Shown here: positions 28,966-37,808 of the stretch, piece by piece
Layout of the letters: every line of letters begins with the position of its first letter
Numbering within the stretch: the stretch's first letter is position 1
Assembly (NCBI RefSeq): GCF_015354505.1
Contig: NZ_JACAFP010000006.1
Coordinates: 124,001 to 188,000 of the forward strand
Length of the DNA stretch: 64,000 nucleotides
Direction: 5' to 3'
Source: Microbacterium sp. UFMG61
Lineage (GTDB): Bacteria; Actinomycetota; Actinomycetes; Actinomycetales; Microbacteriaceae
Position numbers and translations under genes: made by a program
The notes under the pieces: model-generated
Databases searched by the model: none
What the model saw: only the letters and a program-made list of their open reading frames with translations
What the model was told of the DNA's origin: nothing

Positions 28966-30527
28966 CCGGCCGAGCATCCGCCGTCGGGGTTCGCCTTGCA
29001 CCACTCGCCCCACTTCTCGACGCCCTTGAGGTGCTCCTCGTAGGTCTCGGAGAACTGCGTCTCGCCGGTGGCGAGGTTGACGGTCACGAAGTACAACCAC
29101 GGCCCGTCTGCGGGGTGCATGGCGGCGTCGATCGCTGCATCGCTCGCACTGGCGATCGGCGTGATCGGAAGCCCGGTGTGGACGTAGGTGTTCCAGTCGT
29201 TCGGGTCTTCGAGAGCCTCGGCCGAGCTCGAGACGACGCCCTCGTGAAGGGAGCCGTACCCGTACTGCGCGGTCGAGTCCATCTGGAGCTTCATGTCGAT
29301 GTCGAGGCGATTCTGGATCACGCGCGACACCTTCGGGAAGTCCGCGGTGAGCCCCTCGCGTTGGATGATCGACGCGATCGTCAGGACGCGCTGTGCGTCC
29401 TCCGCCGGGACGCCGGCCTTGTCCAGCGACTCGTGGGTGCGGTCGACCATGCGCTGGATGACCTGCTGGGCGGTCACGCCCGGATCGAACGTGTACAGCG
29501 CGGGGAACAGCCAGCCTTCGAGCGTCTGCGCGCTCACGCCGTAGACCGAGGGGTCCGCCACTGCGGCCTCGAGATCGGCCAGCGGGATGCTCAGAGACTC
29601 CGCGATGCCGGGAAGAGTGGAGTCGATCGTCGCCCCCTCCCCCACGTTGGCCGTGTTCTCGAGCTTGTTGTCGGGATTGCGGAGCGCATCGAGCGCCGCC
29701 TCCGCGGTCATCTTCTCCTGCAGGCGGTAGTTGCCCGGGTAGAACGTGACCGCGATGCCCTCGTCGACGAGGTAGTCGTAGAAGACCGTCTCCGTGCGGG
29801 TCACACCGGCCTCGTAGAGCGAGGCCGAGACCGGAGAACCCGTGTCGCCCTCAGCGATCGTGACGATGACCTCGCCGGTGGCGAGCCCCGGCTCCCAGTC
29901 GTCGGGTTCGCCCCACCCGAGCGCGTCGCTGATCCTGTCGCCGTAGGTGTTCATCGCCCAGACGCCTGTCGCGGCAAGGCCGCCGACGATCACCAGGATG
30001 ATCACGAGCGCGATCAGGCACCCGGTGCGGCGCTTCTTCTTGGGCGGTGTGCCGCCGGGCACCTCTTCGGGATGGCTGTGGAAGAGGTCTTCGAGGCGTC
30101 CCCCTGCACCGTTACGGTCGACGGCGCGCGAGTCGGGGGACTCGGCTCTCGGGGACGCTGCCGACGAGGACGCACCGGCTGCAGCGGCGGAGGCTGCGGG
30201 GACGGCGGACGATGCCGTCGTCCGCTCCGCGCCATCCGCGGGCACCGCTCGTGTCGACGCATCGACCTGACGGGTATCCGCAGCAGCGAGCGGTTCCGCA
30301 GAGCCACCTGCGTCGGCGGGTGATGGCGACGGCGCTTCCTGCGACCGGCCGGACGCCGCGTTCGTCGGCCGCGAGGCGGCCTCACGAGCGGCACGTCGGG
30401 ATCCCGGGGCGGGCGGCGTGTCGTCGACCGTCGGGATCTGCTGCGTCGGTTCCGGCAGGTTCTCGAACAGATCGCTCAGGCGAGCATCCGGATCGTGCCG
30501 GGGGGAAGCACTATCGCGTTCGGGCAT
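28962..30527 (-). CDS. mltG: Endolytic murein transglycosylase MltG with long disordered cytoplasmic tail
   Basis: MltG cuts nascent glycan strands and ends peptidoglycan polymerisation. The 521-residue protein has a ~168-residue Ala/Pro/Ser-rich cytoplasmic tail, one membrane helix (residues ~169-191), then an extracellular LysM-like and YceG catalytic domain with the catalytic Glu in IASIIQREG and the NTY-x-GLPxxPI motif (NTYVHTGLPITPI). The tail holds the same short motif twice: LSDLFENLPE (17-26) and LEDLFHSHPE (145-154), which look like docking sites. Between ruvX and aroE, as in other actinobacteria. Confidence 0.94.
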   Translation of the reverse strand: MPERDSASPRHDPDARLSDLFENLPEPTQQIPTVDDTPPAPGSRRAAREAASRPTNAASGRSQEAPSPSPADAGGSAEPLAAADTRQVDASTRAVPADGAERTTASSAVPAASAAAAGASSSAASPRAESPDSRAVDRNGAGGRLEDLFHSHPEEVPGGTPPKKKRRTGCLIALVIILVIVGGLAATGVWAMNTYGDRISDALGWGEPDDWEPGLATGEVIVTIAEGDTGSPVSASLYEAGVTRTETVFYDYLVDEGIAVTFYPGNYRLQEKMTAEAALDALRNPDNKLENTANVGEGATIDSTLPGIAESLSIPLADLEAAVADPSVYGVSAQTLEGWLFPALYTFDPGVTAQQVIQRMVDRTHESLDKAGVPAEDAQRVLTIASIIQREGLTADFPKVSRVIQNRLDIDMKLQMDSTAQYGYGSLHEGVVSSSAEALEDPNDWNTYVHTGLPITPIASASDAAIDAAMHPADGPWLYFVTVNLATGETQFSETYEEHLKGVEKWGEWCKANPDGGCSAG

Positions 30528-30529
30528 TG

Positions 30530-31003
30530 TCAGGAAGACTCCTCGTCGAGCGGAATCGTGACACCGGGCGGGTTTCCGGTGCTCTTCTCCGTGTCGATCG
30601 CCTGCTGCAGCAGAACCACCGCGGCGACCTGATCCACAATGCTACGAGAGTTCTTCTGAGTTCTCCCCGAAGATCGCAGTGCGGCGTGTGCGGTCACCGT
30701 GCTCAACCGCTCGTCGACCAGTCTCGTCGAAATCCGCGTACGCGCCAGAAGGGCCGCCGCGAACTCCCGAGCGTCGAGCGTGGATGCGGTGTCGGCGCCC
30801 TGCATGTTGACGGGCAGTCCCACCACCAGTTCCAGCGGCTCGTACTCCGCGGCGAGAGCGGCGATCCGCTCGACCGCGGCGTCCGTGCGAGGCACCGTCT
30901 CCACCGGCACGGCGAGCATGCCGTCGGGGTCGCATCGGGCGACGCCGACGCGCGCCCTGCCGACGTCGACACCGAGGCGCACGCCGCGACGGAACCCGCT
31001 CAC
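30530..31003 (-). CDS. ruvX: Holliday junction resolvase-like protein RuvX (YqgF)
   Basis: The 157-residue RNase H-like protein belongs to the YqgF family, implicated in pre-16S rRNA 5' end processing and resolvase-like activity. It shows GVDVGRARVGVARCDPDG with the first catalytic Asp, VVGLPVNMQG, and VDERLSTVTA. GTG start overlaps the alaS stop by 4 bases; mltG follows after 2 bases. Confidence 0.95.
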   Translation of the reverse strand: MSGFRRGVRLGVDVGRARVGVARCDPDGMLAVPVETVPRTDAAVERIAALAAEYEPLELVVGLPVNMQGADTASTLDAREFAAALLARTRISTRLVDERLSTVTAHAALRSSGRTQKNSRSIVDQVAAVVLLQQAIDTEKSTGNPPGVTIPLDEESS

Positions 31004-33660
31004 GCTGTCTGCAGCTCCTGGGAGATGGCCTCAAGCGCAGTGGTGAGCGCTGCGGAGTCGGTGCCGCCGCCCTGCGCCACATCATCGCGTCCGCCTCCGC
31101 CTCCGCCGAGCACCGCTGCAGCGCGCTTCGCGAGCGCTCCCGCCTTGGCGCCTGCTGCGCGAGCGGCGTCGTTCGTCGCGACGACGACCACCGGGCGGTC
31201 GTTCACGATCCCGCCGAGTGCGACGACCGCGGGGTCGGAGCCGAGACGATCGCGGACTCCGAGCACTAGCTCGCGAACATCGTCGGCCGAGGCGATCGTT
31301 CCGAGGGACTGCGCTGCGACGCGGAAAGCCCCGACACGCGAGGCTGCGTCGGCGATCGCCGGCACCAGACCGGCGCGCTCCTTGGCCTCGAACTGCGCGA
31401 TCCGCTTCTCTGCCGCCTTGAGGCTCGACGACAGGTCGGCGATGCGCTCGGCGAGCTGGTCGCGGGGCGTCTTCAGCGACGAGGTGAGCTGCGACACGAG
31501 AGCACGCTCGGCCGCCAGCTCACGGAAGGCATCCTGCCCCACGAGAGCCTCGATCCGTCGGTTGGAGGCGCCGACGGACGACTCGCCCACGACGCTGACC
31601 AGGCCGATCTCCGCGCTGCTGTTGACGTGCGTACCTGCGCAGAGCTCGCGCGACCACGGTCCGCCGATGTCCACCATGCGGACGACATCGCCGTACTTCT
31701 CGCCGAACAGCGCCATGGCGCCGGCTTCTTTCGCCTCGTCGAGCGAGACGATCCGCGTGGTCACCTCGAGGGCATCCTGCACGGCCCGGTTCGCAATGTC
31801 CTCGATCTCGGTGCGGGTGTCGGTCGAGAGGGCCTGAGACCAGGCGAAGTCGAAGCGCATGTACCCCGCGCGGTTCAGCGATCCCGACTGGGTGGCCGTC
31901 GGTCCGAGCGTGTCGCGGAGCGCCGCGTGCACGAGGTGCGTCGCGGAGTGCGCCTGACGAGCAGCACGTCGGTTCGCGGCATCGACGACGGTCGTCGCGG
32001 CGTCGTCGACGGCGACGGATCCACGGCTCACCTCGACGGTGTGGCTGATCAGACCGGGAACCGGTCGCTGCACGTCGAGCACTTCGAGCTCGAACCCTGC
32101 ACCGACGATCACTCCCTTGTCGGCGACCTGGCCGCCGGACTCGGCGTAGAGCGTCGTCTCTGCCAGCACGACCTCGGCGATCTGTCCCTCGGCAGCACTC
32201 GTCACGACCTGACCGTCGACCAGGATCCCGAGGATGCGCGAGTCGACCTCGAGCTCGCTGTAGCCGTCGAAACCGGTCTCGCCGAGTGCGCGCAGGTCGC
32301 GATAGACCGACACGTCGGCGAGCTGGCGCTTGCGGTTGCGCGCATCGGCCTTCGCACGGGAGCGCTGCTCCTGCATGAGCGAGTCGAAGGCAGCGCGATC
32401 GACGTTCAGGCCGGCTTCCTCCGCGACCTCGAGGGTGAGGTCGATCGGGAATCCGTAGGTGTCATGCAGCAGGAAGGCCTCGCGGCCGCTCAGCGCCGAG
32501 TCGCCCTTCTTCTTCGTCTCGTCGAGAGCCAGATCGAGGATGGTGGACCCCTGAGCGAGCGTGCGGCGGAAGGTCTCCTCCTCGGCGAAGGCCGCTGCCG
32601 AGAGCGTCGACCAGTCCTTCTCGAGCACCGGGTATGCGGACTTCATGGCGTCGCGCGAGGTGGCGAAGAGCTCGGGGAACACCGGCTCGTCGACGCCCAG
32701 CAGGCGCATAGCCCGGACCGTGCGACGCATGAGGCGACGCAGGATGTACCCGCGCCCCTCGTTCGACGGGCGGACCCCGTCGGAGAGGAGCATGAGCGAG
32801 GACCGGACGTGGTCGGCGATCACGCGGAAGCGGACGTCGTCTTCGTGCTCGGCGCCGTAACGACGACCCGAGAGCTCGACGGCACGGTCGAGGACGGGAC
32901 GCACCTGGTCGGTCTCGTACATGTTCTCGACGCCCTGCTTGAGGAAGGCGACGCGCTCGAGTCCCATACCCGTGTCGATGTTCTTCTGCGGCAGTTCGCC
33001 CACGATGTCGAACTCGGTCTTGCCACGGATGTTCTCGATGAAGTCCTGCATGAACACGAGGTTCCAGATCTCCAGGAACCGCGAGTCATCGGCGGCCGGG
33101 CCACCGTCCTTGCCGTACGCAGGACCGCGATCGAAGAAGATCTCGGAGTCGGGTCCGCCCGGGCCGGGCTGTCCGGTGTTCCAGTAGTTGTCGGCACGTC
33201 CGAGGCGCTGGATGCGCTCGGGCTTCAGGCCGATGATGTCGCGCCAGATCGCCTCTGCCTCGTCGTCCGTCTCATAGACGGTGACCCAGAGATCCTTCTC
33301 CTCGAAGCCCAGACCGCCATCGGCTTCGGAGCTGGTCAGGAGCTCCCACGCGTACCGGATCGCGCCTTCCTTGAAGTAGTCGCCGAACGACCAGTTGCCC
33401 ATCATCTGGAAGAAGGTGCCGTGACGGGCCGTCTTGCCGACCTCTTCGATGTCGTTGGTGCGGATGCACTTCTGCAGGTCGGCGATGCGGGGGTGCGGCG
33501 CGGGCACCACACCGGTGAGGTACGGGATCATCGGCACCATTCCGGCGACCGTGAACAGCAGGGACGGATCGTCACTCACCAGAGAGGCCGAAGGGACGAT
33601 GACGTGGTCGTTCTTCTCGAAGAAGTCGAGGTAGCGCTGCGCGATCTCCGCAGTTTTCAT
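31000..33660 (-). CDS. alaS: Alanyl-tRNA synthetase
   Basis: AlaRS charges tRNA-Ala. The 886-residue protein has the class II core (starting near residue 1; motif 1 and the HGTFFQMMGNWSFGDYFK segment), the tRNA-recognition region, the editing domain with zinc ligands HSATH and CAGTH, and a C-Ala domain ending in a glycine-rich stretch. ATG at 33660 begins MKTAEIAQRYLDFFEKNDH, the family start. A 73-base gap separates it from the small membrane-protein gene upstream. Confidence 0.98.
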   Translation of the reverse strand: MKTAEIAQRYLDFFEKNDHVIVPSASLVSDDPSLLFTVAGMVPMIPYLTGVVPAPHPRIADLQKCIRTNDIEEVGKTARHGTFFQMMGNWSFGDYFKEGAIRYAWELLTSSEADGGLGFEEKDLWVTVYETDDEAEAIWRDIIGLKPERIQRLGRADNYWNTGQPGPGGPDSEIFFDRGPAYGKDGGPAADDSRFLEIWNLVFMQDFIENIRGKTEFDIVGELPQKNIDTGMGLERVAFLKQGVENMYETDQVRPVLDRAVELSGRRYGAEHEDDVRFRVIADHVRSSLMLLSDGVRPSNEGRGYILRRLMRRTVRAMRLLGVDEPVFPELFATSRDAMKSAYPVLEKDWSTLSAAAFAEEETFRRTLAQGSTILDLALDETKKKGDSALSGREAFLLHDTYGFPIDLTLEVAEEAGLNVDRAAFDSLMQEQRSRAKADARNRKRQLADVSVYRDLRALGETGFDGYSELEVDSRILGILVDGQVVTSAAEGQIAEVVLAETTLYAESGGQVADKGVIVGAGFELEVLDVQRPVPGLISHTVEVSRGSVAVDDAATTVVDAANRRAARQAHSATHLVHAALRDTLGPTATQSGSLNRAGYMRFDFAWSQALSTDTRTEIEDIANRAVQDALEVTTRIVSLDEAKEAGAMALFGEKYGDVVRMVDIGGPWSRELCAGTHVNSSAEIGLVSVVGESSVGASNRRIEALVGQDAFRELAAERALVSQLTSSLKTPRDQLAERIADLSSSLKAAEKRIAQFEAKERAGLVPAIADAASRVGAFRVAAQSLGTIASADDVRELVLGVRDRLGSDPAVVALGGIVNDRPVVVVATNDAARAAGAKAGALAKRAAAVLGGGGGGRDDVAQGGGTDSAALTTALEAISQELQTA

Positions 33661-33733
33661 AGGGGTGCCAGGTGTCCTTGCGTACAGGGTGTGGAAGAGC
33701 GGGCGAAGCGTCGCGGCCGACGGGCCGTGGCGA

Positions 33734-33922
33734 TCAGTCGTCTGCGGGATCTGTGAGTCGCGCCTGCTGCTCACGGTAGGCGTCGCTGATGATGCCGGTG
33801 AACTCGTTGAAACGAGCATCGACCTCGGCGAGGATGTCGTGACCGCGGGGGTCCTTGTTCATGAAATGCGCCGCGACGAAGCCGCCGATCACACCGATCA
33901 GGAACCACAGCACGTTCTTCAT
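33734..33922 (-). CDS. Small single-pass membrane protein
   Basis: The 62-residue product has one N-terminal membrane helix (residues ~3-20, NVLWFLIGVIGGFVAAHFM) and a charged cytoplasmic tail (DPRGHDILAEVDARFNEF). Function unknown. Its position between rpsD and alaS matches a small membrane-protein gene seen there in other Microbacteriaceae, which supports it being real despite its size. Confidence 0.8.
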   Translation of the reverse strand: MKNVLWFLIGVIGGFVAAHFMNKDPRGHDILAEVDARFNEFTGIISDAYREQQARLTDPADD

Positions 33923-33981
33923 GTCGTCATCCTTGCCCTTGACCCGCGAAGGCGCGGTGTCACCATCGTATGCCGAAACGA

Positions 33982-34013
33982 CAGAAGGCGTCGGGTGCCC
34001 CCGACGCCTTCTG
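33982..34013 (-). terminator. Strong hairpin terminator of rpsD
   Basis: A perfect 14-bp stem (33982-33995 with 34000-34013) and TGCC loop lie 15 bases after the rpsD stop; on the minus strand a short GTTTC run follows. Being symmetric it could also act on plus-strand transcripts. Confidence 0.8.
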
Positions 34014-34027
34014 CGGAAAAGCTGAAC

Positions 34028-34657
34028 TCAGCGAGCTGCGTAGTACTCGACGACGAGCTGCACTTCACAGGTCACGGGGACCTCGGCGCGCTTCGGGCGA
34101 CGAACCAGGCGAGCCTGGAGCTTGTCGAGCTCGACCTCGAGGTAGCCGGGAACGGGAGGCAGGACCTCGGCGTGACCGCCGGCTGCTGCGACCTGGAAGG
34201 GCTCGGTGCCCTCGCTCTTGGCCTTGACGTGGATGAGCTGACCCGGCTTCACACGGAAGGACGGGCGGTCGACGAGCTGGCCGTCGACGAGGATGTGACG
34301 GTGCACGACGAGCTGACGAGCCTGTGCGGTGGTGCGGGCGAAGCCCGAACGCACGACGAGCGCGTCGAGACGCATCTCGAGGAGCTCGACCAGGTTCTCA
34401 CCGGTCAGGCCCTCGGTACGACGAGCCTCGTTGAACGTGTTGCGCATCTGCTTCTCGCGGATGCCGTACTGCTCGCGCAGACGCTGCTTCTCACGCAGAC
34501 GGACGGCGTAGTCGCTGTCAGCCTTGCGCTTGGTGCGGCCGTGCTCACCCGGAGCGTAGGGACGCTTCTCGAGGTAGCGGGCGGCCTTCGGGGTGAGCGG
34601 GATGCCGAGGGCACGGCTCAGACGGACCTTGCGGCGGTCCTGGGACTTCGTGGTCAC
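34028..34657 (-). CDS. rpsD: 30S ribosomal protein S4
   Basis: S4 is a primary 16S rRNA binder that nucleates 30S assembly. The 209-residue protein lacks the N-terminal CxxC zinc ribbon, so it is the zinc-free form, and contains the S4 RNA-binding domain with GLARTTAQARQLVVHRHILVDG (residues ~105-127). A solitary gene here, outside the alpha operon. Two hairpins in its leader (34681-34717) could take part in autoregulation. Confidence 0.97.
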   Translation of the reverse strand: MTTKSQDRRKVRLSRALGIPLTPKAARYLEKRPYAPGEHGRTKRKADSDYAVRLREKQRLREQYGIREKQMRNTFNEARRTEGLTGENLVELLEMRLDALVVRSGFARTTAQARQLVVHRHILVDGQLVDRPSFRVKPGQLIHVKAKSEGTEPFQVAAAGGHAEVLPPVPGYLEVELDKLQARLVRRPKRAEVPVTCEVQLVVEYYAAR

Positions 34658-34680
34658 GAAGTTGTCCTTCCGATGACGCG

Positions 34681-34717
34681 GTCGTGTCTCTCACGACTCG
34701 CGGACGTATCGTCCGCG
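34681..34717 (-). promoter_or_regulatory. Two adjacent hairpins in the rpsD leader
   Basis: Arms 34699-34706/34710-34717 (8 bp, 3-base loop) and 34681-34686/34692-34697 (6 bp, 5-base loop) lie 24-60 bases before the rpsD ATG. They could be a ribosomal-protein S4 autoregulatory leader or the rarA terminator. The rest of gap 34658-34818 shows a GAGGAG-like stretch and a TAGACT hexamer (34803-34808) but no clear promoter. Confidence 0.4.
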
Positions 34718-34818
34718 TTCTGCCTTGGAGCGCACGCCGGGGCGCCAGCAAGGTGGGGTGTGAACGAGGAGATGCCCGAAAACACGGTTTCGAGCCGATC
34801 AAGTCTAACAGATCCGGA

Positions 34819-36159
34819 TCATCGCCCGTCGAGGATGCGGCGGATGCGCTCGAGACGTGCGGAGATGTCGCGTTCCGCACCGAGATTCTTCGGCTCGTAA
34901 TAGCGCTTGCCCTGCAGCTCATCCGGCAGATACTGCTGCGGGAGGATGCCGAACTCGCTGTCGTGGGGATAGACATAGCCACGCCCATGGCCGAGTCGCT
35001 TGGCGCCGGGGTAGTGCGCATCGCGCAGGTGCAGCGGGACGCGTCCGAAACCGCCGGACCGGATGTCGGCGATGGCGGCGTCGATCCCGACGTACGCCGC
35101 GTTCGACTTGGCCGTCGTCGCGAGATACACGGTCGCCTCGGCGAGCGGGATGCGCCCTTCCGGCATTCCGATGAAGGCGACCGCATCGGCCGCGGCGACC
35201 GCGATCGAGAGCGCCTGGGGATCGGCGAGGCCCACGTCTTCGGACGCCGAGATGACGAGACGCCGAGCGATGAAGCGAGGGTCCTCCCCCGCTTCGATCA
35301 TGCGTGCGAGGTAGTGGAGCGCGGCATCGGGATCGGAACCGCGGATCGACTTGATGAAGGCGCTGATGACGTCGTAGTGCTCGTCTCCCTGCCTGTCGTA
35401 GCGCAGAAGCGCCTTGTCGACGGCCTGCGCCACGTCGTCGGCGGTCGCCGACGGAACGGTGCTCTCGTCACCGTCGTCGCCACTGCGGGACAGGGCGACC
35501 GCGGCCGCGGCCTCGAGACCGGTGAGCGCACGTCGGGCGTCGCCGGACGCCAGACGGATCAGGGCGGCACGCGCATCGTCTGCGAGAGTCACCGCACCGT
35601 TCAGGCCTCGCGCGTCGGTCACGGCGCGGTCGACGAGGAGTCCGATGTCGTCGTCGGTCAGCGGCTGCAGCGTCAGGAGCAGCGACCGCGACAGCAGTGG
35701 AGAGATCACCGAGAACGACGGATTCTCGGTCGTCGCGGCGATCAGGATGACCCACCCGTTCTCGACGCCGGGCAGCAGGGCGTCCTGCTGGGCCTTCGTG
35801 AAGCGGTGGATCTCGTCGAGGAAGAGGATCGTCGTCTGTCCGTACAGGTCTCGCTGGGTGATCGCCTCCTGCATCACCTCGCGGACGTCCTTGACACCGG
35901 CGGTGATGGCGGAGAGCTCGACGAAGCGACGCCCGGACGAGCGGGCGATGGCCTGTGCGAGCGTGGTCTTGCCCGTGCCGGGCGGCCCCCAGAGGATGAT
36001 CGACACGGCGCCGGGCGACGTGGCGTCGGGATCTGCCAGCGCGACGATCGGCGACCCCGCTCGCAGCAGGTGCTTCTGGCCCGCCACCTCATCGAGGGAG
36101 ACCGGGCGCATGCGCACGGCGAGGGGCGTCTGCCCGGAGAGCAGTGCGGCGGAGGTCAT
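34819..36159 (-). CDS. rarA: Replication-associated recombination protein RarA (MgsA)
   Basis: RarA is an AAA+ clamp-loader relative that acts at stalled replication forks. The 446-residue protein shows Walker A WGPPGTGKTTLA, Walker B/sensor in ILFLDEIHRFTKAQQDALLP, sensor 1 in ATTENPSF, the arginine finger region, and a C-terminal tetramerisation domain with GKRYYEPKN. A TAGCCT hexamer ends six bases before the ATG, so transcription may start at the start codon (leaderless). Confidence 0.96.
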   Translation of the reverse strand: MTSAALLSGQTPLAVRMRPVSLDEVAGQKHLLRAGSPIVALADPDATSPGAVSIILWGPPGTGKTTLAQAIARSSGRRFVELSAITAGVKDVREVMQEAITQRDLYGQTTILFLDEIHRFTKAQQDALLPGVENGWVILIAATTENPSFSVISPLLSRSLLLTLQPLTDDDIGLLVDRAVTDARGLNGAVTLADDARAALIRLASGDARRALTGLEAAAAVALSRSGDDGDESTVPSATADDVAQAVDKALLRYDRQGDEHYDVISAFIKSIRGSDPDAALHYLARMIEAGEDPRFIARRLVISASEDVGLADPQALSIAVAAADAVAFIGMPEGRIPLAEATVYLATTAKSNAAYVGIDAAIADIRSGGFGRVPLHLRDAHYPGAKRLGHGRGYVYPHDSEFGILPQQYLPDELQGKRYYEPKNLGAERDISARLERIRRILDGR

Positions 36160-36303
36160 CAGTCCAGGCTAACGCCGGTCTCCGACATCACGCTCGTGAT
36201 CGGCGGATCCAGAGGTCGCCGCTAGGCTCGGAGACACGTCGGTGCCGCCGAGCGCCGCGTTGTCCCTGTACGCCGAGAGTCGACGTCCACGAAGGAGCAC
36301 GGC

Positions 36304-36615
36304 ATGGCCGCACGCGGTTCCAAGAACGCGCAGCAGCGCACCGAGGCGGAGCGCGCACGGCTCCACGCCGCCCGCACGGAGTGGCACGACGGTCTGATCC
36401 GGCGCCGGGTGCGCGACAACACGATCGCCGGCATCGTCGGTGCGCTGATCGTCGCGGCCGCCATCGGCAGCCAGGTCGTGCACGCGCAGGTGGCGCCGCC
36501 GGCACCCGCGCCGACCGTCGAGCCGACCGATGCACCGCTCCAGGACGAGGCGCCTCTGCCGGAGCAGACACCGCTGCCGGATCCCGCTCCTTCGGAAGAC
36601 GCCCCGGCAGGCTGA
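36304..36615 (+). CDS. Small membrane protein with proline-rich tail
   Basis: The 103-residue product has a basic N-terminal helix, one membrane segment (residues ~40-58, IAGIVGALIVAAAIGSQVV) and a Pro/Ala/Asp-rich tail that would face outside. Function unknown. A GAAGGAGC Shine-Dalgarno sequence precedes the ATG, and a TAGGCT -10-like hexamer is at 36222-36227. It is divergent from rarA and convergent with the nnaR-like gene, with a weak GCCGG/CCGGC hairpin after its stop. Confidence 0.7.
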   Translation: MAARGSKNAQQRTEAERARLHAARTEWHDGLIRRRVRDNTIAGIVGALIVAAAIGSQVVHAQVAPPAPAPTVEPTDAPLQDEAPLPEQTPLPDPAPSEDAPAG

Positions 36616-36683
36616 CCGCCCGCCGGTTCCCGCCGGCCCGCCCCGGTACTCGCGCCCTCGACGATCCACCGGATGCAGGTGGT

Positions 36684-37808
36684 TCAGGCCTCGGTGACCG
36701 CCAGTCGATATCCGCGTTTGACGACGGTGTGCACGAGCTCGTGTCCGCCCAGCGCTTCGCGCAGGCGTGCGACCGCGACCTCGACCGCGTGCGGATTGCG
36801 ATCGCCGCCGAGGACGCTGCCCAGCTCGGCGCGCGAGAGCACCCGACCGCCGGCACCCGCGAGCGCCTCGAGCAATGCCGCAGCCGAGCGCGAGAGAGGA
36901 AGGAACGCGCCGTCGACGACGACTCCCCCGCTGCGGACCTCGACGCGACCGGCGTCGGTGGGCAGCGACGGAGCACGGCCCCCTCCGAAGTGGGCGATCA
37001 CGGTACGGGCGAGAGAGCCGAGTCGTCCGCGATCGGCGACCGTGGCCCGAAGGTCTGCCGCGTGGAGCGGAGCAGCGGTGATCGGCCCGACGGCGGCGAG
37101 CAGCAACCGACCACCGTGCGAACGACGCCGAACATGATCGAGTACGCCGGCCTCCTCCGCGACCGCGATCCAGGACGCCGCTCCCGGGGCCGAGGTGAAG
37201 AGAACCGCATCGGCCTCACCCGCTGCGGCCTGCACAGCCGAGCGACGCACGACCTCGGGGTTCGGAGGCGGGCCCCAGCGGTACACCGTGATGCTGAGCA
37301 CGTCGGCCCCGGCATCGGCCAGCTGCTCGTCCAGTCCGTCGGATCCAGCGCCGTGGTGCTGAACGAGCACGCGCTTGCCTGCGACACCCGAGGCGAGGAG
37401 GTACTCACCGACCTCCGCCGAGGTCTCGCTCTGCGCGACCCAGTCGGCGGTGAATCCCGCCTGCTGGATCGCCCCATGCGCTTTGGGACCGCGCGCGACG
37501 AAGTGAGCGGAGCCGAGCGCGTCGTCGAGCGCTGCGTCGAGGCCGTGCTCATGCGCCGCATCCATCCATCCGCGGAAGCCGACGCCGGTGGTGGCGACGA
37601 CGATGTCGGGCGGATCCGCGATGACGCGCTTCGTGCGCGCCAGCAGCTCCTCATCGTCGGCACCCGTGACGATGCTCAGCGCCGGTGCCCGATGCACGAT
37701 CGCCCCTCGGCGTTCGAGCGCGGTCGCGAGGTCCACGGAGCGACGATCGGCTGCCACGATGATCGTGCAGCCGGCGAGAGCGGAATCGAGGGTTCGCGCG
37801 ATGGTCAT
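36684..37808 (-). CDS. nnaR: Uroporphyrinogen-III synthase domain fused to winged-helix DNA-binding domain (NnaR-type regulator)
   Basis: The first ~265 residues form a HemD-type uroporphyrinogen-III synthase domain; the last ~95 residues are an OmpR/PhoB-like winged helix (RAELGSVLGGDRNPHAVEVAVARLREALGG and HTVVKRGYRLAV). This architecture is that of NnaR, shown in mycobacteria to work with GlnR in activating nitrate/nitrite genes. It is the last gene of nirB-nirD-cobA-nnaR, overlapping cobA by 4 bases, which supports that role. The symbol is by homology and position. Whether the HemD part still makes uroporphyrinogen III or only senses a tetrapyrrole cannot be told from sequence. Confidence 0.85.
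   Translation of the reverse strand: MTIARTLDSALAGCTIIVAADRRSVDLATALERRGAIVHRAPALSIVTGADDEELLARTKRVIADPPDIVVATTGVGFRGWMDAAHEHGLDAALDDALGSAHFVARGPKAHGAIQQAGFTADWVAQSETSAEVGEYLLASGVAGKRVLVQHHGAGSDGLDEQLADAGADVLSITVYRWGPPPNPEVVRRSAVQAAAGEADAVLFTSAPGAASWIAVAEEAGVLDHVRRRSHGGRLLLAAVGPITAAPLHAADLRATVADRGRLGSLARTVIAHFGGGRAPSLPTDAGRVEVRSGGVVVDGAFLPLSRSAAALLEALAGAGGRVLSRAELGSVLGGDRNPHAVEVAVARLREALGGHELVHTVVKRGYRLAVTEA

Noticed and set aside
31627..33756. 709-codon plus-strand frame opposite alaS
   Set aside because: Antisense shadow of alaS with no recognisable motif.
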